Assembly: GCA_025454835.1 (NCBI GenBank)
Contig: JALONQ010000010.1
Location: 1 to 64,000, forward strand
DNA: 64,000 nt
Source: Bacteroidota bacterium
GTDB lineage: Bacteria > Bacteroidota > Ignavibacteria > UBA10030
Direction: 5' to 3'
The position numbers and the translations under genes are program-made. This document shows, piece by piece, positions 44,960 to 52,799 of the stretch. The notes beneath the pieces were generated by a model. It worked only from the letters and a program-made list of their open reading frames with translations, was not told the DNA's origin and ran no database searches. How positions within the stretch are numbered: the first letter of the stretch is position 1; every line of letters begins with the position of its first letter.

Positions 44960-46783
44960 TCAGTCTTCTTCGGACGTCACGGAGACCACTTCTTCGACTG
45001 ACGTCACCCCTTCTTTCAGCAGGTTGAGGGCCGCCTGACGGAGCGACAGCATGCCACCGCGCGCCGCGCCGTCGCGGATCTTCTCATCATCGATCATCGT
45101 GTCGGACTGCATGATGAGCTTACGGATGTCTTTGGTGAAATACAAAGCTTCGTGGATCGCGCGGCGTCCGCGATACCCGCCGATGCAATCCGAACAACCG
45201 ACCGCCATGAAGAACGACCCGTTGTTGATGTCCGATTCGCTCAGGCCGAGCGCGCGCAGCTCGTCGAACTCCGTGACGGGCAACGGCGCCTTGCATCTCG
45301 GACAGAGGCGGCGCATCAGCCGCTGAGCGACGACGAGGTTGATGGCGTACGCGATCAGAAACGGCTCCACCCCCATCTTCATGAGCCGGGAGATGACGCT
45401 GACCGAGTCGTTCGTGTGCAGCGTCGAGAAGGTCAGGTGGCCCGTGTTCGCCAGCTTGATGGCGATCTCGGCCGTGATCCGATCGCGCATCTCGCCGACC
45501 ATGACGATGTCGGGGTCGTGCCGGAGGATCGCCCGAAGCGCCCCCTCGAAGTCGAGCTTGGGGTTCAGCTTGATCTGTCGCGCGCCGTCGATGAAGTACT
45601 CGACCGGGTCCTCGACCGTCAGAATGTTGTAGGCCGGGTCCATGATGGCCCTGAGCGCCGCCACGAGGGTCGTGCTTTTTCCGCTTCCTGTCGGACCGGT
45701 CACGATGATGATCCCGTGAGGCTTGGCGATGGCCTTCCGCAGCGCCTTCTCTGCCTGAGGATTGAACCCGAGGTCCTCGATCCGGATCGAGAGATTCGGC
45801 TCTTGCAGGATACGAATGACGATCGATTCGTGCTTGCTCTTGAGCTCTTTGCCGACCGTCGGCAGGACGGAGACGCGGAATCGGATCGTCTTACCGTCGA
45901 TGAGCATCTGCGCGAAGCCGTCCTGCGCCATGTTGCGCTCGAAACGGTCCAGACCTTTGGCCCGGTCCTTCAGAACGGCCGACACCGCCTCGGTGCGGGC
46001 CTCCGTGTACCGGAGCCACAGCGTCAGCTTGCCGTCGATCCGGAAATGGAACTCGGAGATCTTTTCACCGCGCGGAATGACGTGGATATCGCTCGCTCCC
46101 ACGCGCACGCCGTCGACCAGGATGTTGTCGATCAGGGTGATCAGGCCGCTGCGGCTGATCTCTTGCTCGATCTCACGCTCGAAACCCGCATCTTCTTCCT
46201 CATCCACATCCTCAATGGCGCCCGTCGAGTACTGGCCCTGGGCCTGCGTGGGCCGGGCCACGACCACTTTGCGCCACAGATCCTGCCACTGGCTCGGAGG
46301 CGTGAAGCAGATCTCGAACGACTTGTAGCCCGTTCCCTTCGCCACTTCATACACCTCACGACGCGTCGGGTCGGGAGAGACAAGCAGCAGGCGGTTCGGG
46401 TTCGCCGCGTCCACGGTGAACGGCAGCACCTGCGAATCGGCCGCGCGGTCCTGCAGATGCGGCGGGAGATACTCGAGCATGGCCCGGATGAACGCGATAC
46501 GGTCATCCGTGATGCCCTCACGCTCAACGTCGAGCGTGCGAAATGCGTAGAATGACGCCACCTCGCGGTAGAGGGCGTCGGCGTCGACCTTGAACTGATC
46601 GGCGAGGATTCGGACCAGCCGGCGGGGCGACGGCGCAGGGTCGTTGGCCATGACGGCGACGGCTTCGTCGAGGACCGCCTGCGTCACGACACCGTGCTCG
46701 ACGAGCAAGGTGGGCAGGTCGCGCTTCACACTCCTGGGTGCGGTCGCAGACGGTTCCATCGGGCTATCCGACCTTGTTGACAT
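44960..46783 (-). CDS. GspE/PilB-type secretion/pilus assembly ATPase
   Basis: 607 aa. An N-terminal MshEN/GspE-N-like region is followed by the AAA motor: Walker A GPTGSGKSTT (about residue 367), Asp box, Walker B with GEMRDRITAEIAIKLANTGHLTFSTLHTND (His box), and a Cys4 zinc site CPRC...CSDC in the C-terminal part. This powers filament extension in type IV pili and type II secretion. ATG at 46783 overlaps the GspF-like stop by 20 bases; ATG 46759 is an alternative. No PilT-like retraction ATPase is in the window. Confidence 0.92.
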   Translation of the reverse strand: MSTRSDSPMEPSATAPRSVKRDLPTLLVEHGVVTQAVLDEAVAVMANDPAPSPRRLVRILADQFKVDADALYREVASFYAFRTLDVEREGITDDRIAFIRAMLEYLPPHLQDRAADSQVLPFTVDAANPNRLLLVSPDPTRREVYEVAKGTGYKSFEICFTPPSQWQDLWRKVVVARPTQAQGQYSTGAIEDVDEEEDAGFEREIEQEISRSGLITLIDNILVDGVRVGASDIHVIPRGEKISEFHFRIDGKLTLWLRYTEARTEAVSAVLKDRAKGLDRFERNMAQDGFAQMLIDGKTIRFRVSVLPTVGKELKSKHESIVIRILQEPNLSIRIEDLGFNPQAEKALRKAIAKPHGIIIVTGPTGSGKSTTLVAALRAIMDPAYNILTVEDPVEYFIDGARQIKLNPKLDFEGALRAILRHDPDIVMVGEMRDRITAEIAIKLANTGHLTFSTLHTNDSVSVISRLMKMGVEPFLIAYAINLVVAQRLMRRLCPRCKAPLPVTEFDELRALGLSESDINNGSFFMAVGCSDCIGGYRGRRAIHEALYFTKDIRKLIMQSDTMIDDEKIRDGAARGGMLSLRQAALNLLKEGVTSVEEVVSVTSEED

Positions 46784-48113
46784 CGATTCCCGCCGTCTCC
46801 GACGACAGGAGTGTCAGGAAGACGAGCGACCCCATGATGATGATCGTAACGCCGAGCTCGATCATGCTGACGAGGTTCTTCATCGCGAATGAGTTCTCGG
46901 TCTCGTAGTAGTCGGCAAGGTTCTGCGCTGTCGTCTTCACCGAACCCGTTTCTGCCGCCGTCCGGAAGCGCGAGAGGGCCATCTCCGGCAGGAAGTCCGT
47001 GGCGGCGAGCGCCCGTCCGAGTTCCACGCCTTGCGTCAGCATCATCGGCGAGGCGACGGTCCGGATCTGCCGCGCAAACCAGAGATTGCCGCTGGCGTCG
47101 GCCGCCACTTGCATCGCCTCGATGTTCTCACCCGCCGACGTATAGATGATGCTCAAAACGCGTGTGAAGAGTTCCACCGACGTGTTCTTCAGGATCGTCC
47201 CGACGTACGGCACCTTGACGATGTACCGGTCGAACTGCAGGCTGCCGTTGGGCGTCGTCAGCCACGCATAGAACCCGCCGACGATCGCCAGGATGATCCC
47301 CGTCAACCATGTATAATTCTCCTTGATGAAGGCGCTCGCGTCGAGCGTGAACGCCGTGACCGGCGGGATCTCGGACATCATCGGACCCAGCATGTCCATC
47401 ATTTGGGGAACGAGGAACAGCGCGTAGAAGATGATGGCGCCGGCCAGCGTCAGGGCCGTGACCGCCGGCATCAGCAGGGCCGACTTCAACCCCTTCGAAA
47501 ACTCCGCTTGCCGCTCGACGAGCTGGGCCACGCTTCGGAAGATCGCCGCCACGTCGCCGCTCTTCGTCGCGATGCCGAGCAGCAGCGCCGTGTGGAATCC
47601 GAGGACCTGCGATTGGCGGAGGAACGCCTCGCGCGAATCCATCCCGTTCCGCAGGTCGTTCATGACGTCGCGAATGCACTGGTTCAGCGCCTTGTTCTTG
47701 ATGTTGTCGGCCATCAGAACGAGGACCTCGTTGAACGGCAACTTCTGTTCGAGCAACTTGGCGCTTTGCGACACGAACCCCACGATGTCCGTCGCCGGAG
47801 CGGCGAACTTGATCGAGAACGGCGTGTAGACCGACTGGACCTGATAGCCGATCCGCTTGAGCGCGGCGGTGACCTCGGCACGCGAATACGCACTCTGCGT
47901 ACCGGTGATCAGCCTGTCGCCCCGCCGAGCCTTGTAGACGAACGTGCGCTTCTTCTCGACCTTCAGCAGCTGGGCGCCGTTGCGCGAGGTCCATTCACGC
48001 CCCTTCGACCTCGCCTCCATGTACGAGGTGGCCATGACGTACTTCACGAGGGCACGGCCGGCTCGGTCTTGCGCAGAGACGCGGTATTCAACCTTGGTCG
48101 GAATGCGGGACAT
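46764..48113 (-). CDS. GspF/PilC-type inner-membrane platform protein with N-terminal extension
   Basis: 449 aa. Two GspF domains (FVSQSAKLLEQKLPFNEVLVLMADN and STSVELFTRVLSIIYTSAGENIEAM) with TM segments near 205-235, 270-285 and 420-440. The first about 100 residues are an extra soluble region (VEYRVSAQDRAGRALVKYVMATSYMEARSKGREW), as in several PilC proteins. It anchors the ATPase to the membrane. Its stop lies 20 bases inside the GspE-like gene. Confidence 0.9.
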   Translation of the reverse strand: MSRIPTKVEYRVSAQDRAGRALVKYVMATSYMEARSKGREWTSRNGAQLLKVEKKRTFVYKARRGDRLITGTQSAYSRAEVTAALKRIGYQVQSVYTPFSIKFAAPATDIVGFVSQSAKLLEQKLPFNEVLVLMADNIKNKALNQCIRDVMNDLRNGMDSREAFLRQSQVLGFHTALLLGIATKSGDVAAIFRSVAQLVERQAEFSKGLKSALLMPAVTALTLAGAIIFYALFLVPQMMDMLGPMMSEIPPVTAFTLDASAFIKENYTWLTGIILAIVGGFYAWLTTPNGSLQFDRYIVKVPYVGTILKNTSVELFTRVLSIIYTSAGENIEAMQVAADASGNLWFARQIRTVASPMMLTQGVELGRALAATDFLPEMALSRFRTAAETGSVKTTAQNLADYYETENSFAMKNLVSMIELGVTIIIMGSLVFLTLLSSETAGIDVNKVG

Positions 48114-48115
48114 GG

Positions 48116-49714
48116 TCAGTTACGCTGCTGGTTCCACCAGCGCTCGAGCACTTCGTGAGGATCGGTCTTGACGTCGCTCTTCTTCCACTTGTCGAAGAAC
48201 AGGACATCGGAACTGAGCGGCGGCGGCGACGGAGGGTCGATCTGGACGCGCTGCGGCATCGGGATCGAATCGCCCAGGATGATCGCCTCTCCCTGGCGAA
48301 GCAATGAGATGGACGACTCCAGACCGCTGAACGATTCGGGAACGAGGCGGCGGATGTACGCCTGGTCGGTCGGGTTCAACAACCGGAGCAGGATGAAATT
48401 GCTGCATTGCGACAGGATCGTCTCGGAGATCTCGGCCGGCCGCTGGCTGACCAGCATGCAACTCACGCCGTACTTCCGCCCTTCCTTCGCGATGCGTTCG
48501 ACCGTCTTGCGGGCAGCGGTCGAGCCCTCGGCATTGACCGAAAGATAGTTGTGCGCCTCCTCGAACACGAGGAGGATGGGAAGCTCCGACCGGTTGGGGT
48601 TCCAGAAATTGAAGTCGAACGCCAGCCGGGCGAGCAGCGCCACGATCGTCTTGAGGATGTCCGAAGGAACGCCGCTGAGATCCATCAGCGTCACCCGCGA
48701 CTTGCCACTCAGGCCAAACAGCATCATCAGGAGCGACACGGCCGATTCGGTGTCGGCCATCAGCTTCGGCTTGAACATGAACGCATAGCGCGAATCGTTC
48801 ATCTTCGTGTCGAGCCGGGCGATCAACCGGGTCAGTTTGCCGTAGAAGGGCCCTTCGCGGACGCCGGCGCTGCTGGTCACTTTTTCCCCGTCGAGGAACT
48901 GCAGACGCCCACGGATCGCCGCCAGGTCAAAATGCACCGGTGAGTCGAGCGTGATGACCTCCGTCAGCCGGGGATTCTTGTCCTTCTTCGACAAGATGAC
49001 GAGGTCCTGCAACAAAGACATCTGGATCGACGCGTTCTCGTCGTTCGGGTCGACGAACATCTCGCGCATCTCGTCAAAGTTCAGCAGCCAGTATGGCAGT
49101 TCCAGCGACGAGATCTCGCAGTACTGCCCCGTATCGGGGAACGCCTGCCGGTATTCGTTGTGCAGGTCGAGGATGACAACGTGGGTCTCGGGGAGCGAAA
49201 CGACCTTCTGCAGGATGGAGGCGACCGTATGCGATTTACCGGCGCCGCTGCTCCCGAGGACCGCGATATGCTTGCCGAAGAACTTGTTGGGGTTCAGGTA
49301 GGCTCGCTCGGTCTCGAACATCGACAGAGATCCGATGGAGAAGTTGAATTGCTGGAACGCCTGGAACGCGCCCCGGATGTCCTTGTCTTCGAGCAGGTAG
49401 ACGGGCATATCAATGCTCGGCAGAACGGACACGCCCGGCTCGAACTTGCCCTTTCGGATCGTCCCGATGAGCGTCGTGGAGACCATCATGGGCGCTTCGC
49501 CGTTGGCCAATTCCGTACGGCGCGCCTCGGCGACGATGCCAATGACGTAGGCTTGGCCGATCGGGATGAGCACATATGTCCCGATCTGCCCCACATAGTA
49601 GGTCTTCTCGCCGATCTTGCGCGTGAGTCCGCCCTCGGTATCGATCTTCACTGCGACGCCGGTGCTTGTGACCTCAACGACCAAGCCGATCTTTTTCTGG
49701 TCCCACGTAGACAT
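48116..49714 (-). CDS. HerA-like ATPase (HAS-barrel plus DUF87 motor)
   Basis: 532 aa. N-terminal small beta-barrel (HAS-barrel, about 5-95: GLVVEVTSTGVAVKIDTEGGL...), then the HerA/FtsK-type motor: Walker A VLGSSGAGKSHTVA (154-161), HNEYRQAFPDT after strand 2, Walker B LPILLVFEEAHNYL, and RKTVERIAKEGRKYGVSCMLVSQRPAEISETILSQC with the arginine and sensor segments. HerA proteins are hexameric DNA translocases, usually with the NurA nuclease, or part of phage-defence pairs. Here there is no NurA or nuclease partner: it lies between pilin-like genes and GspF, two bases before the latter. A role as a second motor of the filament machine, or in DNA movement through it, is inference. Confidence 0.9.
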   Translation of the reverse strand: MSTWDQKKIGLVVEVTSTGVAVKIDTEGGLTRKIGEKTYYVGQIGTYVLIPIGQAYVIGIVAEARRTELANGEAPMMVSTTLIGTIRKGKFEPGVSVLPSIDMPVYLLEDKDIRGAFQAFQQFNFSIGSLSMFETERAYLNPNKFFGKHIAVLGSSGAGKSHTVASILQKVVSLPETHVVILDLHNEYRQAFPDTGQYCEISSLELPYWLLNFDEMREMFVDPNDENASIQMSLLQDLVILSKKDKNPRLTEVITLDSPVHFDLAAIRGRLQFLDGEKVTSSAGVREGPFYGKLTRLIARLDTKMNDSRYAFMFKPKLMADTESAVSLLMMLFGLSGKSRVTLMDLSGVPSDILKTIVALLARLAFDFNFWNPNRSELPILLVFEEAHNYLSVNAEGSTAARKTVERIAKEGRKYGVSCMLVSQRPAEISETILSQCSNFILLRLLNPTDQAYIRRLVPESFSGLESSISLLRQGEAIILGDSIPMPQRVQIDPPSPPPLSSDVLFFDKWKKSDVKTDPHEVLERWWNQQRN

Positions 49715-49872
49715 GAGTGCCTGATGTCGCCAATAGGAGCGAACAGACTACGACAAGTACAATGTCTTTGAACCTAGTGAAAAGAGGGGAAAGAACCAAC
49801 GAAACGGCTTTCGGCCATGGCCAGAAATGCCTGTTCCAGAAGGGGTTACAGCGGTGTCACTCAGGTCGGCGG

Positions 49873-50352
49873 TTATCGGGACGTGGAGTTGGCAATCGTC
49901 GGGTCGGTTCGGGGGTCGGCCAGAGAGTAGGGGTCCGTATAGAGCTTGTTGATCGTCCACTGATCCCAATCCTTGAACTTGCCTCGACCTGAGACGCCCT
50001 TGACGAGCTCGGCCCGCTTGACGACGGTGACCTCTCCGATGGTGCCACGGCTGACGACGACGGCACGCCTCGGATTGCCGAAACCGTCCGTCGCTGTGAT
50101 GGTGATCGTGTAACTCATCCGTCCGCCGTTCATGGCCCGATCGGTCACCGACCAGCCGTCCCAAAAGCTCGGTGTCGCCATGTAGTAGGTGGCCAGATAG
50201 CATCCGGCGTTGGCGATGAGATCGGCCTGGAGCTGCGAAGCCCTGATCTCCGCCGTTCTGAGCGCGTCCGCATCCGCGTCGTACGATTCGGCGGCGAAGA
50301 AGCCGAACACCAGCGTGAACCCGCCGACGAATATGAGCGATGAGTGTTTCAT
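49873..50352 (-). CDS. Pilin-like membrane-anchored protein (third of three)
   Basis: 159 aa. One N-terminal hydrophobic helix (LIFVGGFTLVFGFFA) continuing into a long helix, then a beta-rich domain with THGT-type strands (MSYTITITATDGFGNPRRAVVVSRG). GFTLVF is near the canonical prepilin GFTLxE, but Glu5 is missing. 15 bases after the preceding pilin-like gene; a 158-base gap follows before the HerA gene. Confidence 0.65.
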   Translation of the reverse strand: MKHSSLIFVGGFTLVFGFFAAESYDADADALRTAEIRASQLQADLIANAGCYLATYYMATPSFWDGWSVTDRAMNGGRMSYTITITATDGFGNPRRAVVVSRGTIGEVTVVKRAELVKGVSGRGKFKDWDQWTINKLYTDPYSLADPRTDPTIANSTSR

Positions 50353-50367
50353 CCGTTGATGGTCCGT

Positions 50368-50931
50368 CTACAGCGATAGATTGGCTGGGTAGAGGGTGAT
50401 CTCGCGAGTGGCCGTCAGGTATTCGTTGCCGACCGGGAACGACAGCTCCGACGTCAGCTTGACCCGGAACCCGACGATGGCCGAAAGTGGAGACGGCGAG
50501 CTCGTGACCGTGCCGTTGGAGAGCACGTACTTCATGTCCCAATGCCGAAGCCGTCGGAAGACGTTGTAGTAGACGCCATCGACGTACCGACGCACGTTGT
50601 AACGCGCCACCGTGCTGTCACCGATGGTCACGTAGGAGGTCGTGACGTACCAACGCAACGATTCTGCCGTCCCGTCGTTCTGGACATCCGCTCGGTACTG
50701 GAGGTCGTTGCCCGTCGCCATCGTGATCGTTGGCCCGGTGAAGTAGTTATAGCCCAGGTTACGAAGGTCCCACTCCAACACCGACATCGAGACGTTCATC
50801 GACTTCTCGAGGTTCGTCTGCTGGGCCTTCTTTGTCATCACCTCGTTGAGCGAGTACGACGTCGCCAGGATGATGCCGATCATCGCCGCCTTGAAGATGT
50901 ACGAACCGATGATATCGAGGATCGCGCCCAT
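50368..50931 (-). CDS. Pilin-like protein, PilW/GspJ-type
   Basis: 187 aa. Hydrophobic N-terminal helix (GSYIFKAAMIGIILATSY) with MSVLEWDLRNLGYNY after it, the pattern seen in PilW/GspJ minor pilins, then a beta-rich globular domain. No standard prepilin peptidase motif; the first residues MGAILDIIG resemble those of the upstream paralogue (MGQTIISAG). One base separates it from the preceding stop. Confidence 0.68.
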   Translation of the reverse strand: MGAILDIIGSYIFKAAMIGIILATSYSLNEVMTKKAQQTNLEKSMNVSMSVLEWDLRNLGYNYFTGPTITMATGNDLQYRADVQNDGTAESLRWYVTTSYVTIGDSTVARYNVRRYVDGVYYNVFRRLRHWDMKYVLSNGTVTSSPSPLSAIVGFRVKLTSELSFPVGNEYLTATREITLYPANLSL

Positions 50932-50932
50932 G

Positions 50933-51496
50933 TCAATACGTCTTCGTCATGCTGATCCGGACCGTGTCACGCAGGTATTGCGGATGGGTCACATAGACCT
51001 CGATCGTCTTGACGTATTGCGATGACGTCGTCGGCCGATCGGGAGCGGTCTGCGTCGCAAAGTACACCTTGCAAGAGATCTTGTACCCCGTCAGCGTCGT
51101 CGAACTGGCGACCCGCGAATAGCCGTTGTAGTCGTCGAGATCGTCATACCGAGAAAGCGAACGGAAGGGATGGGTGTCCGGCCGGGTGAACATCTCCGTG
51201 GTATCCGGCGTGCTATACCACGTCGTCGACGTCGGAACCAGCTTGTAGTATCGCAGAGAATCCCGACCCATCGAGGAAGAGAATTCGGCCAGACCCTGAT
51301 AGTAGATGGTGTCGGCCTTCTCGTCAAATCGCTTGCGTCTGGCTTCGGTGATGATCTCCATGGCGATGTCGGCCGCTTCAAGGCGTGCCTGCGCCTCGAG
51401 CTTGGTCGTCTGGCTGTTGATGACGAGACGGTTCGCATTGATGACGGCGATCGTCACGATCACGATGAGCCCGGCCGAGATGATGGTCTGTCCCAT
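50933..51496 (-). CDS. Pilin-like protein, minor pilin type
   Basis: 187 aa. Starts MGQTIISAGLIVIVTIAVINANRL: a hydrophobic helix with Gly at position 2, then an amphipathic helix (EAQARLEAADIAMEIITEARRKRFDEK) and a beta domain (TGYKISCKVYFAT, KTIEVYVTHPQYLRDTVRISM). It resembles GspI/PilV-like minor subunits in layout but lacks the GFTLxE site. First of three such genes in a row. Confidence 0.68.
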   Translation of the reverse strand: MGQTIISAGLIVIVTIAVINANRLVINSQTTKLEAQARLEAADIAMEIITEARRKRFDEKADTIYYQGLAEFSSSMGRDSLRYYKLVPTSTTWYSTPDTTEMFTRPDTHPFRSLSRYDDLDDYNGYSRVASSTTLTGYKISCKVYFATQTAPDRPTTSSQYVKTIEVYVTHPQYLRDTVRISMTKTY

Positions 51497-51510
51497 GGTT
51501 CAGGGGCGCC

Positions 51511-51882
51511 TCATGGCAGCGGCCGACGGGGCATGACCGGCAGGAATTCCGAACGACGCAGGTCACGGTACAGGTCCTCCTTCACCAGGATCCCCCCCGC
51601 ACCGGCTTCCCTCGCCATCTTTCGCAGCATCAGACTGTCCTGATCGGCCACCAGCATGACCTTTGCGTCGGGGTGCGACTGTTTGATGAGTCGCGTCGCA
51701 TCGAACCCGTCCATCTCGCGGAGGGTCATATCCATGAGGACCCAATCGGGCCGATACTCCGAGAATGCCCGCAAGGCCGCCGTCGGGTCTGAGGCTTCGG
51801 CGATCTCTGCGTGGCCGAGCTCCAGGATGGAACGGAGCAGGCCTCGGAGGGTCGGGTTTTGTTCAACGATCAGGATTTTCAC
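51511..51882 (-). CDS. Single-domain response regulator at the head of the filament operon
   Basis: 123 aa if begun at GTG 51882; a frame to 52059 would overlap the upstream gene and lacks homology. Receiver fold: ILIVEQNPTLRGLL (one of the usual acidic pair is replaced), WVLMDMTLREMDGFD with the phospho-Asp, MLVADQ, and LVKEDLY (Lys kept, Pro replaced). 14 bases before the first pilin-like gene. It may be partly degenerate. Confidence 0.8.
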   Translation of the reverse strand: MKILIVEQNPTLRGLLRSILELGHAEIAEASDPTAALRAFSEYRPDWVLMDMTLREMDGFDATRLIKQSHPDAKVMLVADQDSLMLRKMAREAGAGGILVKEDLYRDLRRSEFLPVMPRRPLP

Positions 51883-51979
51883 GGCTGATGGGGGAATGCA
51901 CGACCACAAGTAACCGATCGGTTGCCTGCGGCTCAATAGGTGGGAGTCCTCAACTCTGCAGGGGCCGCCCCCTAGAAGG

Positions 51980-51998
51980 CCCGTCAGGGTGTGACGGG
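51980..51998 (-). terminator. Hairpin after the NarL-type regulator
   Basis: Stem CCCGTCA/TGACGGG with GGGTG loop, directly after the stop at 52001. Short and without a U-tract, but well placed to separate this gene from the filament operon that begins at 51882. Confidence 0.55.
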
Positions 51999-52000
51999 TG

Positions 52001-52657
52001 TCACAATTTGGCCTTGTTCTCGAGAGCGAATCGCAGGACGGCGTTGTTGCCCCGCACATTCAGCTTCGCAGCGATATTCGACCGGTGATTCTCGACGGTC
52101 TTGGGACTGATGAAGAGCATCTCGGCGATCTCGCGCGTGGTCTTGTTCTCGGCGATCAGTTTGAGGATATGTCGCTCGGTGGGCGTCAGCCCTGCGAGCC
52201 CGGCAAGAAGCGTCTTGACCTGGGTCTTGGCCTGGTCGCGTCGCACCCAGTAGTCGGCGAGAAGGGGCGAATAGTAGTGGCGTCCGGCCGCGACGGCCTC
52301 GAGACAGGTTGCGATCTCGCCCACGACTCCGTCTTTCAGCACGTATCCCATCACGCCCAGGTCCATCGCACGATTGAAGAACTCTTCGTTGTCGTGCATC
52401 GTCAGAATGACGACGGCGACCTGCAGGCCCCTTCGCCGGATCTCGGTCGCCACGTCGAGCCCGTTCCGCTTGGGCATGTCGACGTCAAGAATGGCGATCG
52501 TCGGCCGATGGTCATGGATCGCGATGAGCGCTTCGGAGCCGTCACCGGCCTCGACGATGCGCGCGCCGGCAAACTCCTCCTCGATGATCTGCACCAACCC
52601 GCGTCGGAACACGGGATGGTCATCGGCGATCAGTATGGTCTGGTGTTTGGCCATCAA
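52001..52657 (-). CDS. NarL/FixJ-family response regulator
   Basis: 218 aa: receiver (LIADDHPVFRRGL, ILDVDMPKRNGLD phospho-Asp, VLKDGV Lys) and LuxR-type helix-turn-helix (LTPTERHILKLIAENKTTREIAEMLFISPKTVENHRSNI). HisKA_3 kinases usually phosphorylate NarL-type regulators, and one lies 142 bases upstream, so the two are a likely pair. Confidence 0.93.
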   Translation of the reverse strand: MMAKHQTILIADDHPVFRRGLVQIIEEEFAGARIVEAGDGSEALIAIHDHRPTIAILDVDMPKRNGLDVATEIRRRGLQVAVVILTMHDNEEFFNRAMDLGVMGYVLKDGVVGEIATCLEAVAAGRHYYSPLLADYWVRRDQAKTQVKTLLAGLAGLTPTERHILKLIAENKTTREIAEMLFISPKTVENHRSNIAAKLNVRGNNAVLRFALENKAKL

Positions 52658-52799
52658 TAATGAAGACTGTACCGCAGACCTGCCGGCCGTTCACGTGCGC
52701 TGAGCAGGGCAGGCAGGGGCGCAAAGGCGCGAGTGTCGAAGAAGACAGGTCTTTCGTTGCGTCGTCGCGACTCTGCGGTGAAAGCTTCGTCGCAGGACA

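Noticed and set aside
48116-49714. HerA gene as part of a phage-defence system
   Set aside because: There is no SIR2, DUF4297, NurA or other nuclease partner; neighbours are pilin-like and GspF genes.
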